From Chara braunii (lineage: Eukaryota > Streptophyta > Charophyceae > Charales > Characeae), in assembly GCA_003427395.1 (NCBI GenBank), contig BFEA01000288.1, positions 262,392 through 316,316 of the forward strand: a DNA stretch of 53,925 bases, in the 5' to 3' direction. The notes under the pieces were generated by a model. The model was not told the origin of the DNA. It worked only from the letters and a program-made list of their open reading frames with translations, and searched no databases. Below are positions 1 to 10,168 of this stretch, piece after piece. Position numbers and translations under genes: made by a program. Each line of letters opens with the position of its first letter. Positions within the stretch are counted from its first letter, which is position 1.

Positions 1-59
<59 letters not shown>

Positions 60-62
60 TGT
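1..62. repeat. (CT)n-(GT)n microsatellite
   Basis: A pure CT run of about 42 bases passes into a GT run. It lies upstream of the first exon and is probably intronic. Confidence 0.95.
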
Positions 63-167
63 AAGTGCTTTTGGAGAATCTTTGCATTTACTTTTGCGTT
101 GTATCTGTATTCTGCTAGACATTTAACATTTGGTTTTGGATGTGGGCTGCTTTTCGGATGTGAGCAG

Positions 168-293
168 ATGGTGCAGCGCTTTGAGCTTCCAGATGACGCA
201 AGTGATGTTACAGCATTGGCGTTGACGGAGGATAACACGAACTTGATTGTGTCAACTTCAGACATGCAGTTGCTTGTGTACACGGACCCCAGG
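168..293 (+). CDS. Internal exon of a WD40-repeat protein (UTP13/TBL3-like, tentative)
   Basis: The exon is bounded by a plausible acceptor (gagcag before 168) and a consensus donor (gtaagac from 294). It encodes about 42 residues: MVQRFELPDD, then SDVTALALTEDN, NLIVSTSDMQLLVY and TDPR. The pattern xVTALALtxDxxxLxxxxxDxxLxVY is one WD40 propeller blade (strands d, a, b, c). The wording around DVTALAL resembles WD40 proteins of the small-subunit processome such as UTP13/TBL3, which scaffold U3 snoRNP-dependent 18S rRNA maturation in the nucleolus. That family assignment rests on one blade and is tentative; other WD40 proteins are possible. I see neither the preceding exon nor the next one, so the gene has long introns or is a fragment. 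The ATG at 168 directly follows the acceptor and need not be a translation start. Confidence 0.6.
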
Positions 294-384
294 GTAAGAC
301 CATATCAGTTTTCCTGAAACGACCATTGTCAAGTGCGCGAGAGGTTATGCCGCACCTCATAGAGGAGAAAAAACATCAACTGTG

Positions 385-447
385 CTCAAATGCTCGGCCT
401 TCTGGCTCAAATGCTCGGCCGTCTGGCTCAAATGCTCGGCCTTTTGC
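385..447. repeat. 21-bp tandem repeat, three copies
   Basis: Three consecutive 21-bp units begin with ctcaaatgctcggcc and differ by one or two bases in the last six positions. It is non-coding and probably intronic. Confidence 0.9.
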
Positions 448-552
448 CTAAGATCAACTGTAATATCTGTTCTGTGCTCCATCAGACCACATAGAGGAGA
501 AAAAAGAAGAAAATGGGAAAAAAATGCGGCCGTCAATGCTTCAGTAGAGTTA

Positions 553-694
553 GCTGTGATGGAGGTGTTGGGATACTTCGCTGTAATTCCTCCTTTTCTT
601 TGCGTTTATGTTTTGACAGGGAAGCAAGAATTCGCTGTGATGGAGGTGTTGGGATACTTTGTTGTAGTTCCTCCTTTTGTTTGCATTTATCATT
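553..694. repeat. 81-bp direct duplication
   Basis: The segment starting gctgtgatggaggtgttggg at 553 recurs at 634 with a few substitutions. The 3' end of the second unit runs into the sequence that precedes the U6-derived array. Confidence 0.85.
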
Positions 695-860
695 GATCCG
701 GCAAAGATATTTGTTTTATTTTTTTACGAGACGAATTGATTGCTGACGTACTTGTTAAAACTGTTTCCAATGTTTTCTTAGGGAAGCAAGAATCAGTAAG
801 CGGAATTTTTTCTGCCTTTTGTTTGCTACTTGAAAGTTGAAACGACTTCTCATTTTTTTT

Positions 861-907
861 CTCAATTTATGCGTGTCATCTTTGCGCAGGGGCCATTTTA
901 GTCTTTC
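861..907 (-). pseudogene. Partial U6 snRNA copy (3' portion)
   Basis: It covers the U6 3' half from the catalytic-triad region through the GATGACACGCA segment to the AATTGAG equivalent. The triad region reads TAAAATGG instead of TAGCATGG. The 5' stem-loop and the ACAGAGA box are missing. Confidence 0.75.
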
Positions 908-920
908 TTTTTCATTTTTT

Positions 921-990
921 TCTCCATGTATGCGTGTCATCTTTGTGCAGGGCCATGTTAATCTGTCTGTGTATCGGTCCAATTTCCACA
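921..990 (-). pseudogene. U6 snRNA copy lacking the 5' stem-loop
   Basis: Read on the minus strand it runs from AAATTGGACCGATACA through GATTAACATGG to GATGACACGCA, about 70 nt that follow U6 base by base. The ACAGAGA box, which pairs with the 5' splice site, reads ACAGACA. The catalytic AGC reads AAC. The 5' terminal hairpin is replaced by unrelated sequence. I see no upstream sequence element or TATA box of a plant U6 promoter. Confidence 0.8.
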
Positions 991-1085
991 TATGGCAGAA
1001 TTAGTAAGCGGATTTTTTTTCTGCCTTTTGTTTGCTACTAGGAATTGTTACCTGTGCTTGAAAGTTGAAACGACTTCTCATTTTT

Positions 1086-1259
1086 CTCTCAATTTATGCG
1101 TGTCATCTTTGTGCAGGGGCCATGTTAGTCTTTCTTTTTCATTTTTTTCTCGATTTATGCATGTCATCTTTGCGCAGGGGCGATGTTAGTCGTTCTTTTT
1201 CATTTTTTTCTCGATTTATGCGTGTCATCTTTGCGCAGGCCCGATGTTAGTCTTTCTTT
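1086..1259 (-). pseudogene. Three tandem partial U6 copies
   Basis: Three head-to-tail units of 61-62 bp each carry the U6 internal stem-loop segment and then a T-rich spacer (tctttctttttcatttttt) in place of the U6 5' half. All three read TAAC for the conserved TAGC. A 61-62 bp unit that ends inside U6 suggests unequal crossing-over on an already truncated copy. Confidence 0.75.
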
Positions 1260-1269
1260 TTCATTTTTT

Positions 1270-1355
1270 TCTCGATTTATGCGTGTCATCTTTGTGCAGG
1301 GGCGATGTTAACCTTTCTCTTTATCGGTCCAATTTCAACAGATGTTCCGAAGGAC
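1270..1355 (-). pseudogene. Nearly full-length U6 snRNA copy
   Basis: Read on the minus strand from 1355, it has the 5' cap-proximal hairpin (GTCCTTCGGAACATC), the AAATTGGA segment, an ACAGAGA-box equivalent reading AAAGAGA, a triad region reading GTTAACATC, the internal stem-loop segment GATGACACGC and AAATCGAG, then a run of A. This is the full U6 order. Changes in the ACAGAGA box and in the AGC triad, plus a one-base insertion between them, make a working spliceosomal RNA unlikely. No plant U6 promoter element is evident beyond 1355. Confidence 0.8.
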
Positions 1356-1360
1356 GAGTT

Positions 1361-1904
1361 TTACATTTTTAATTGGTTGGTGTGTGGGTCTGCTGGCAGG
1401 TTAGTGTAATCAAGACTGACCAGATGCTGCGGTTGGGATGGGAAGGTGCGGGATTATCAGGCCTCATGACTTGAGGGATGAGTATTGGAAAAGGAAGGGC
1501 CGAGAGTGCTCAATGCGCGTGCTTGGGGGACAAAATTGAGGGGAATGGTGAATCTCCGTAGCTCCAGGTGAGAAGATCGTTAGTCGGCGCATGAGGGTTG
1601 CTGTAACAAACAGCAAATCATGCCTGTGTGGGAGGCCAACAGGGGCGCCTGAAAGAGGGAGGGTGATATCCGGAATAGGATGTGTGATGGGCATCTGCCA
1701 GGGAAATGGGGAGGAATTTATTTGTATCAGAGGATCTGAGGTGGCTCATTCGCCCAAGGAGAGAGAACCCAGAGAAGTGTGCGCGGGCAGAAGAACGGAA
1801 TTGTTGGAATGTTGTCACCATGCTTCATTTGCTTTCGTTTGCATAACTAGAGATCCTCTTAGGTTGTGTTTGATATGTGTGTGTATGCGTTCATGTGTGT
1901 GTGA
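1361..1904. other. No gene recognised
   Basis: This is mixed-composition DNA with short open frames on both strands and no domain, splice pattern or repeat I can support. Confidence 0.6.
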
Positions 1905-1984
1905 GTGAGAGAGAGTTTGAGAGAGAGAGGGAGAGAGAGGGAGGGAGGGAGGGAGAGGGAGAGGGAGAGGGAGAGGGAGAGGGG
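1905..1984. repeat. GA / GGGAGA microsatellite
   Basis: Purine-only tract of (ga)n passing into (ggga)n and (gggaga)n. Confidence 0.95.
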
Positions 1985-2533
1985 GAAAATTGGTTCTTTA
2001 TGAATTCATAATGAGCATTTTACTGAAAAGTTTGGGCATTGCATTCAAATTCAGGTCCATGAACCTGGTCTGAAAGAAAACCAGGTGAACAGGAAATGAG
2101 AATGCCGGTAGGTGGTCAATGAGTGGTGCTGATGTTTAGGTGAAATACAGGAGAGTAGGTGGGCATGGATGGCTGGGAAGCTCGTTACCTTAGTGCTGAG
2201 CTGGAGAAAGTCTTGGCATTCTGGAAGATTATGTCGGTCTCGGACCAGCGGCAAGTGGTTTGCTGTGACCTTTAGTCGATGACTGACTTGTCCCGGGTTG
2301 CCTTGATGGCTTAGAGAAGGTGAGGAAGAGGAGGGTGGGCAGGGCCCCCGGGTTTTTGCCTTGACGGTAGAGAGAACCTGAGGAGGAGGAGGAGGAGGGT
2401 GGGCAGGGATGACGATGGTTGGCATTCTTTGGGTGACGACAATGGGTTTATCGAGGTCGAGGTGCGTCAAGATTTGTTGACAACAAGGTATGAAGTACTA
2501 CAAACAGGTCGAGAGCGGATGTATGTCGTGTTC

Positions 2534-2785
2534 GTCTTCAATGTCATCAACGCCGAAATCATTGCTGGTATCGAAAGCTTCCTGTGGCATCACGTCGCAT
2601 GCACTTTGACAACAGTCTGAGGAAGACTGAGGAAGCGGATGCTGGGCACGGCTGAAGTCGACTTCAATGTCATCAACGCCGAAATCATTGCTGGTATCGA
2701 AAGCTTCCTGTGGCATCACGTCGCATGCACTTTGACCACAGTCTGAGGAAGACTGAGGAAGCGGATGCTGGGCACGGCTGAAGTC
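2534..2785. repeat. 126-bp tandem repeat, two close copies plus older ones
   Basis: Two units (2534-2659 and 2660-2785) differ at only a few bases. The period is exactly 42 codons and the minus strand stays open across both units, giving a repeated peptide with QSACDVMPQEAFDTSNDFG. A degenerate third unit continues to about 3000 and keeps VDDIE, and the DNA before 2534 also resembles the DNA near 2800-2900. Whether it is translated is unknown; no protein family is recognised. Confidence 0.85.
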
Positions 2786-3059
2786 AGTCGGCAGCCTTCG
2801 GCCAACGGCAATGGCTTCCTCATGGTCAAGGTGCATCAAGGTTTCTTCAACAACAAGGAATTCCGAACTGGTCAGAGCATGCCCCTGACCTCGGGCAAAG
2901 CAGAGATATCCCTGTTCCTCGATGTCATCAACAAGAAATCGTTGTTGGTATCGAAAGCTCACATTGGATGCGCTTCGACTGTCCGACAACAGTCGGAAGA
3001 AGGCAGTTCTCCGACTGTCGTCGAGCGGTTGAGGGTGAGCATGTGTTGTTGTCAATTGG

Positions 3060-4167
3060 TCGTACAGTCGGTGGATGCAGTACTGATGGCATCGCCTTGA
3101 TGAAGCATACGCTAGTTGGATTGGTGGGCACTGTTAGTAGCGGTTGCCCACAAAGGGGTAGTTGCAGCTGTCAGTGATTGTTTACGGCAATAGCAGTTAC
3201 AGCATGCAGGTGGGGAAGGGTCTGCGCATGGGCCTTCATTCTCCGCAGAGTTCTGCAGCTATCCGAGCTGCAAGCAGCTCTCGCTGAGAGTGGAGAGTGG
3301 AGAGTGGCAGAGAGCCAGGTGCTGCAGGCGGATGCCGTGCAGGGACGAGTAAGTGAGCCGGCAGGGCACTGAAAGACGGGAGTAGATGCCAGAGGGAAAC
3401 TGTCATGATGGAAGAAGGGGTTGTTGATGGTTTAAAGTTCAGCACTGGTAGTTGTAGGCTGAAGTCAATGCAGGAGGCTCTTTGACTGGAGCGTACATAA
3501 CGCCATTGCCTCTGTCAGGGCAGGTATTCAATCAGCTGTGCCGATAAGTTGATTTGTTGGGAAAGCATTTGGATGACGAATCAGCTCATTCCCAGGAGTG
3601 GAGTAGGCCGGGGAACTGGTCTTGGGAGCAGGGGGAAGGATGGGGACGGAGAGTGAAGGAAGAGTGGGGTGAACAAACTTACCTGACTGGTGCATTGAGT
3701 TGTTCTCAGGGAGAATTATCATTTCGTACCATATCCGTGTTTTTTTTTTTATGTTCTGTAGGGTTGCCATGCATACAGGAGATTTTTTCCTCTCTGGTTG
3801 ATAATGAAATTTTTTATTCACAATTTTATGCGCACACTCTGTCTCAGCATAGCCATCTCTCCTGTGAAGTCATTTCTTGTTTTTCTGTCTGTTAGAGCGG
3901 CATGCATGGCATTGCATGCTGCCAAGTCCCCAGCGGCGAGTCAAAGCTTCAGTCATGATTTGGACACAAACTTGCAGAGAAGGGTTCAAAATCTTTCCAG
4001 CTCAGCGCACCATTGAGCATAAGACTTGCGTCTCCCTAGCATTTGATGCTTTGACACTCACTGCATATCCTATGGACACCACTCTTTAGAGATCCGTTGG
4101 AGCGCTATGCGTTAACAGGATGGACAAGTGTACAGAAGGGGCGAATGGGGCGTGCTCCACCAGTCTC
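3060..4167. other. No gene recognised
   Basis: Mixed sequence with short open frames only. No conserved domain, tRNA, or clear element boundary was seen. Confidence 0.6.
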
Positions 4168-4434
4168 CATTCTGCGTATCTTGAGAGGCTGCACGGGTTG
4201 AGTGGGGCTCACTCCACCACTCTTCATTGTGTTTTCCGGGGGCGCGCACGGCTCCACTCTTGATCAGAAAAGAGCAATTCAGAGTCCTCTCATAAAAACG
4301 AGAGAGACCAACTAGCGTGGCACAGTCGGTACTCCATTCTGCGGATTTTGAGAGACTGCGCGGCTCCCCTCTCGATCAGGAAAGAGCATTTCAGAGTCCT
4401 TTCATAAAAATGAGAGAGACCAACTGGCCTGGCG
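4168..4434 (+). repeat. Two diverged copies of a SINE-associated unit
   Basis: A segment beginning ccattctgcg at about 4168 recurs at about 4331. Both copies contain a tcgatcag/tgatcag motif, the block cagagtcct, tcataaaaa and gagagaccaact, and each is followed by a tRNA-like A box (ggcacagtcggta, ggcgcagttggta). The first copy is longer because of extra sequence near 4200-4250. Confidence 0.65.
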
Positions 4435-4486
4435 CAGTTGGTACACACCTGAACTGTTGACATGCGGACCTGGGTTGGAACTCGTT
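4424..4486 (+). mobile_element. tRNA-derived SINE head (family 1)
   Basis: The sequence has a pol III A box (TGGCGCAGTTGG) and, about 35 bp on, a B box (GGGTTGGAACTC). Between them lie ACTGTTGA and ATGCGGACC. The same order recurs on the minus strand at 47725-47797, so this is a dispersed tRNA-derived element rather than a tRNA gene. The B box has decayed from GGTTCGAATCC. Confidence 0.6.
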
Positions 4487-4573
4487 GTTTTTGAAAGAAG
4501 GCTTGCAGCCAGAAAGTATCTAGATGGCGTTGTTTTTGAAAGAAGGCTTGCAGCCAGAAAGTATCTAGATGGA
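4484..4573. repeat. 45-bp tandem duplication
   Basis: The 45-bp unit starting gttgtttttgaaagaagg is present twice in succession (4484-4528 and 4529-4573) without visible change until the last bases. It lies directly after the SINE head. Confidence 0.9.
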
Positions 4574-4637
4574 GGGGAAGAAAAAAATCATGATTGTGCT
4601 CTTTGGGGCATAGAAAGAAGATTGGCGGACAATAGAG

Positions 4638-4790
4638 AGGTGTGCCATGTGTGTGACATCAAGGATGACACACGGAACTCGAGGAATGGTCCAAAAGTGG
4701 CAAAAGATAAAAAATGTGTGCCATGGGTGTGTGACATCAATCCAAACTATTGTGTGTGCCATGTGTGTGACATCAATCTAAATTATTGAT
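4638..4790. repeat. Degenerate repeat of a gtgtgccatgtgtgtgacatc motif
   Basis: The motif tgccatgtgtgtgacatcaa occurs three times with variation at about 4641, 4718 and 4755. The last two are followed by the near-identical tails tccaaactattg and tctaaattattg. Confidence 0.75.
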
Positions 4791-6650
4791 TTTGTGGCAT
4801 AAGGTCCAACACAAACGTGCTTTCAAAAAAGCTTCACAGCCCATTTCTCTATCGAGGGCAAGCCCCGGTAGCCCTGAACATCGATATTAACAAAAACAAC
4901 AAGATGTGGAGGCTGTGGGGCGAGAATAAGGACACCAAGGGTTGATGACAGACCGTTTCATTTGATGCTCGCCAACTCTTGAGGAGGCGGAGCCCTGCAG
5001 AAACCCCATATTGATGCTTTTGAGACGTAGTCAATTGTCCATGTTTGTGTCTGGTAGCCAGTAAGGTTTGGTGGCAAGACGAGCAAAGGTGGCAAGACGA
5101 GTATCAATGCCGAAGGGGCAGCAGTAACCCACAGGGTGGGGCCAAAACCGCAATCCTTGTGAGTCGACAGCGGGGCAGGTGAGCGGACAGCGAGGCGGGT
5201 AGCAAAGCATAGGGCAGGCAGGTGGGCAGGTGTTGAGCACGGAGGCGGAGGCAAACACCAAAGCAGTGAGCCAAGTTGCGGTCAGGCACATGGTCCAGCA
5301 AATTCAATCAGGTAGGCGGGCAGCCAGACAGGCGGCAAGGCAACCAAGCAAGTGAGCAGGTAAGGGAAGAGGGGGACCTGCACAGAAACACAAGGCAAAC
5401 AGATAGACGATGCGAAGCTGGGCGTAGTATGCAGAGGGCAATTGGCAATGCGAAATAGTACACGGGGCAAATGGGCAAGCTGGCGGGTACGCCAAGCAAG
5501 GAGATGGGCATCAAAACAATGCGAGCAGATGAACAGCCGGGCAGCATTGCAGCACTCAGGGAGTACGTGCAAACGACATGGATGAAAGCAGATCATCAGC
5601 TACTTACACCACAAATAGAACTGTACACTGATTGTGTTGCGGGGGCGGCCCTTGCATTTGTGTAGGTCTGACTATGGCCTCATTTTCTGAAGGTGTAGTT
5701 GCAGGGAGAACACTGATTGTGTTGCGGGAAACCGGTGCACTTCTCCACTGCCACTTGCAGGTTGAAATGTTTCAGGGCGAAGAAGTCTCGAATTCACCTA
5801 GACTACCTGCTTACTTCTCTTAAGCCACTTCTCTTAAGCCTATACAGTGCACCCCTGCAAGCATAGCTACCACTCACAATCAAGATGATGCATGTCACCC
5901 ATTGCCGTAATCGGTGGCGGTTGTTTGCAGGGAGGGTCATCTAATGCAAAGAGGGAATATTTTCCTAGTCGCTGTGCCTCTCATCTACTTCGCCTGCCTC
6001 CTTGGGGTAACATCTGGTGGTAATTGACAAGGTCCAAAAGCGTTCTAGCTTGTTCTCGTAGGACCTTAAAGAGGGGCCAAAAAGGTGCCCACACAGTGGA
6101 CATCAGTCAGTTTCCAATTTGTAAAACATTGCACCCGTTGTCCCCACACGTCATTGTACCATCGCAAAAAGAAAGTCTAAGCATGGTCGAAGTATGCATC
6201 TTGAGACCCTCTCAGCCAGAGTTCGATCTTAAACCGCCAGTACTTGGCCCATACATCGGCTGTGGGGCATTGCCGCGAACGCCTGTTAACTTCTGGATGC
6301 TCGGGGTACCGGCCCTCAAAGGCTGACGCCGCCAGCCAAGACGAGTTTTTTTTGTTGTGCTGGCGGGTCGGTGCAAAACGGTGCGCAGCCGGTTTTCAGG
6401 CTCGGCATCGATAGCTGGGCCGAGTACTAAATTACCGAAATGTGTTATTCCCAATCTAAAGCACCCTTCTTCCATTCATAAACAAAACCAATAGTTAAAA
6501 TCAATAAAAAGACCATCATATACCAAAATTCAAACAATCCTATTTTATTGAAAGAAACTCCCCAAGGAAACAAAAAAGTAACTTCATACGCGGAAGACAA
6601 GCCTCTCCATCAGGCATGCTAGAAATGCTTCTGGCATGGTATGGAAAAGG
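4791..6650. other. No gene recognised; degenerate GC-rich short repeats
   Basis: Between about 5060 and 5480 there are irregular repeats of gcaggtgggcagg and ggcaagacgag type. Elsewhere only short open frames on both strands are seen, with no domain I recognise. Confidence 0.6.
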
Positions 6651-6713
6651 TCGAATTCTGAATGCCTTGACCTCCTGAATGACACTTATGCCTAACCAAC
6701 TGAGCTAGGCCAC
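6651..6713 (-). mobile_element. tRNA-derived SINE head (tRNA-Met-like)
   Basis: On the minus strand, a perfect A box (TAGCTCAGTTGG) is followed by TTAGGCATAAG, a possible anticodon region around TCATTCA (CAT) and a weakened B box ending ATTCGACC. The T-arm and acceptor stem no longer pair, so it is a tRNA-derived repeat or dead tRNA rather than a functional gene. Confidence 0.5.
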
Positions 6714-7135
6714 TTGTTCTTGTGGTGATTGTTCTCGCTCAGAATAATGTGCCAAATAATATGGGAAAAAGAAACAGGCCTTGTGATATCAGAAAAATAA
6801 AGTGAAAGGATAATTTGCAATATAGATATACGTCAAAATGCCCAAAATAGGGCTCGTAATATCATAAAAATGAAGTATAGGGCAGGTCGACTTGTCATCC
6901 TTTCAAATATATCCCCTTTCAAATATATCCCCCAGAGATGAGATATACGGCAAAATGCCCCTTTTGTGAAACATACTTCGTTAAATACCCCTTGCAGGTT
7001 GACCTGTCATCTTTTCAATATACTGAATATGCATAATATTCCAGTCGTTGTAAACTTCCTGTGGGCCTACTGCGATTTTTGAAATGTAGGGACCTTGGCC
7101 ATGTTCTCATTCTGCCACTTTGGAGGGGCAGCCAT

Positions 7136-7139
<4 letters not shown>
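6714..7139. other. No gene recognised
   Basis: The block contains local duplications of tttcaaatatatcccc (about 6902 and 6918) and of acggcaaaatgcccc-like sequence. Nothing coding was seen. Confidence 0.6.

Positions 7140-7168
<29 letters not shown>
7140..7168. repeat. (CT)n microsatellite
   Basis: Pure CT tract. Confidence 0.95.
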
Positions 7169-7172
<4 letters not shown>

Positions 7173-7372
7173 GAAACATTCTCTCAAAGATACGCCTGTG
7201 TACGGAAACGCGATACGTATGTATATGGAGAGGGAGCGAGAGCCTCACTTTTTGACACAATTTTCTTGTACCTGGCGCTGTTGATGGAGCAGATTCATTT
7301 AGAAATATATCCAACCGATGATGCATTGAAAATGTTGTGCAGTGGAGCAACAGCTGTTGCCGAACATATCCG

Positions 7373-7375
<3 letters not shown>

Positions 7376-7425
<50 letters not shown>
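7376..7425. repeat. (GA)n microsatellite
   Basis: Pure GA tract. Long open frames through it on both strands are artefacts of the repeat. Confidence 0.95.
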
Positions 7426-7427
<2 letters not shown>

Positions 7428-7889
7428 CAATTGCATCCATCTTTTTTTCTTTTTTTTTTGGGGGGGGGCGGGGCGAGCCATTGATGTGTCTGTATGTGTG
7501 CGTTGGTCCTGTTCGTGTGTGTGTGCATCTGAGAGAGGGAGAGAGAGTTGTTGGCATGTTTCTTGTGTGCATGCATGTGTTTGTGTGTGTGAAGTGGGGG
7601 ATCCAGAGTGCCAAACTTGTAGGTCTAGGTATTCCGGGGACTTGCGGACTTGGTATGATGAACAAGCCGGGCAAAAGCCTGGGACACCTGGGCAAACAAA
7701 AGGGGGAGCAAAAAAAAAAAATGGCGGTGGGGGTTTTCCATGCTCTTGGAGAGGAGCACAAATCCGGGCTCTTTTCTTTTTGAGTGCTGGCTTTATAGGG
7801 GGGGTAAGGGGGGTGTAAGTTATTTTTAGAGGGGCTAAAGGGGTAAAGGGGTTTAAAGGGGGGTGCTTTGGTGTGATTTGGTTTTTTTT

Positions 7890-8095
7890 TTTTTTTTCCT
7901 TCAGTTCCATGAGGAATTCTGATGTGACCCACTAAAAGTTGTTTGTATTGCAATTCTACATGTCATATGTTTTTCGAGGGTTTTTTTTTTTTTTTAATTT
8001 TGGGTGTTGGGGCAGTCCGGGAGTCGTGCCTGGCCGGTCACCCGGGCGTGTTTCCGGGCACAACTTGGGTGGCCAGGAAAACGGCCTAGAAATGA
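7890..8095. mobile_element. Diverged relative of the CTAGGCTACCA element family
   Basis: It contains a form of the family core (gatgtgaccc, then aaaagttgttt, then a T-rich tract) followed by a GC-rich end with cccgggcgtg and a closing ggcctag. This matches the layout of the ~280-bp elements at 26.7-31 kb, but it is much more diverged and the other terminus is unclear. Confidence 0.4.
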
Positions 8096-8291
8096 AGTGT
8101 TTACAATCTGCGTAGCACGCCGAACATGTTCGGCATCCCACAAAGCAGCCAAACATGCTCGAACGCTTGGCCAAGTGGGAACTGAAAATGTTCAGCCGAG
8201 TGCAAATTAGGGGGCTGCTGTGTGGTGTTTGGTGTGTGGGGTGTGTGTGGTGTGGGGGGCGGGTGTCAGGGGTGTATGCGTGTGTGTGTGG

Positions 8292-8295
<4 letters not shown>

Positions 8296-8348
<53 letters not shown>
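8296..8348. repeat. (GT)n microsatellite
   Basis: Pure GT tract of about 50 bases, preceded by an impure GT-rich stretch from about 8218. Confidence 0.95.
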
Positions 8349-8349
<1 letters not shown>

Positions 8350-9896
8350 CACGAGTGTTGAGGAATGCCCCGTGGGGCCCCCCAGCCCTATAGATAAAAA
8401 AAAAGAAGTTTGGGCGCGGTCGGTTGTGAGCCACGTTCGGGCTCGGTACCGAGCGTTCGGATTCGGTCACCGAGACGAAACCCAATGCTACACAGTTTAC
8501 AACCTTCAAATGAATTCTTGCAAGAAATCATTTGTTTTCGGTTTGTTTTGTTCTGTTTTGTTCAGCATTGGATTAATGGCATCCAATAGGTTGAAACGAT
8601 GCTAAACTTGGAGGCTTCAATATAGGGACCCACTTCAAAGGGATGCTTTCATCAACCTTTTAAGTGGGGGCCCTTGGCCTGGAGTTTGTTAGTAAAAACA
8701 AAAAAACACCTACTTGATTTCTGTGAAATTATGTTTGTTATCCTTTAAAAGGAAATGTTTCGGGGGGGAAATGTTGAAACTATAGTACTCACATTGGACA
8801 TTTGTTAAACTTCTGAGGAATGTTTATGGTTATTGCACAAAATTATCACAAAAGCAACAATGATTGATCACAATAATCATGAAATTTGATTTAGTTTTTT
8901 AGTAAACTTGTTACTTAGAAAACGATCCTCTTTCTATTGAGCTTTGGAGGTACTAGGAAGTCGTAGACCATCTAGAATGAACAATGGGGACCAAAAAAAT
9001 TGGAGGTACCATATAGTCTTAGATTATCAAGCCTGAATTTCACTGCGCACTGAGTTTTGCTGAGCCTGGGCAGTTCCATCTGCGAAAGAACATAAAAACG
9101 AAAAGAAAAGGAAAAAAAAAAGAAAAAAAAGCACTTCCCTAACACCTCGATATCCATCAGATGCATTCTACGAGGTGCCAATGTGATTGCACCCTCAGCA
9201 AGGGCGTCTGTCCACTGACACGAAACCAAAAAGAAAAAAAAAACATGCTTTATGTTGTGATTACGGCCACAGATACAGGAAGCTACAATACTACAAGATA
9301 GTGAGGTCGTTAGCTGCCTGCCGTGGAATCTGCCATGCCTCACTGGCAGGGCACGTAAGGAAGCGAAAGCAACAAAAACAAAAATGAAAACATCAGCGAT
9401 CAATTTTTCGCACGTTCTGGCCAGATACATTCCTCAAAGCACTGGTTTGACTTCCACGTTCGTGAGGGCCTTCCCCAAAATCGCTGGATTTTTATTTTTA
9501 TTTTTCTTAAAAAACTGTTGCCTTGCCTGCCCTGAGCATCAGACTCTGACGAGTAGGTTACTAGATGGACTTCACGTTTGCCTGTGAAAGGTGTGAAAGG
9601 TACTGGTGGTCTTAAAAAAGTTTTGGAAACAAATACATTTATTGGGAACTTCCAGATGTATCAGCGAACAATATCAAAAGAATCAATAATATGTTTGCGC
9701 TTTTAGGGTTGTCGCAAGGTGAATGTTCACATCCAACAACGTTGTAACAGTCCACCAAGGTTAAAATTTCAGGTTGGACAAACTAAAGTGCGTAGAAAGT
9801 TTTTTTTTTAACGAAATAGGTACAGTTGTGGTGATGAAGTTGCCATATTTGTTTTTAAGAATTTCAATTTGGTGGTCAATAATCTTAAAAAAACAG
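8349..9896. other. No gene recognised
   Basis: The DNA is AT-richer with poly-A and poly-T runs. An open frame on the minus strand at 8972-9430 is low complexity and lacks a recognisable domain. Confidence 0.6.
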
Positions 9897-10075
9897 GGGA
9901 CTTATATTCCCAAAATCCCCCCAAAAAACAGGTGTAGAGAATTTGGTAGATACACACACCGTTTTACACGATACTAGTCGGTCCATGCCCTAGGGCATAC
10001 TTATACGGGGACTTATATTCCCAAAATCCCCCCAAAAAAGGGATAAGGCCGGTCACATGGATCTACCAAATTGTC
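9897..10075. repeat. 110-bp-spaced direct repeat with a local inverted repeat
   Basis: The block ggggacttatattcccaaaa with its C-rich and A-rich continuation occurs at 9897 and 10007. In addition agaatttggtagat (about 9938) is mirrored by atctaccaaattgtct (about 10060). Non-coding. Confidence 0.75.
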
Positions 10076-10129
10076 TACCACGGAGGCGCGGGGAACACAA
10101 TAGCCAAACCAATGAGACAGAGCGCGCAC

Positions 10130-10130
10130 A

Positions 10131-10168
<38 letters not shown>

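Larger units (their letters stand above)
781..1355 (-). repeat. Array of six degraded U6 snRNA-derived copies
   Basis: Six units read as U6 snRNA on the minus strand. The shared core is the complement of tgcgtgtcatctttgcgcag, which corresponds to the U6 segment CTGCGCAAGGATGACACGCA. Units start near 861, 921, 1086, 1148, 1209 and 1270 and lie about 61-63 bp apart inside the clusters. A larger duplication (about 781-905 against 993-1135) carries the same flanking sequence, seen as agtaagcgga and ttctgccttttgtttgcta, so part of the array grew by segmental duplication. Most copies read TAAC where U6 has the conserved catalytic TAGC, which points to a common defective ancestor. Confidence 0.8.

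Noticed and set aside
7168-7953. Long minus-strand frames across the GA repeat and G-rich DNA
   Set aside because: They are created by microsatellite periodicity and homopolymers; neighbouring frames are equally open.
8972-9430. 152-codon minus-strand open frame
   Set aside because: Low-complexity Phe/Ser-rich peptide from poly-A tracts, with no domain or splice context.
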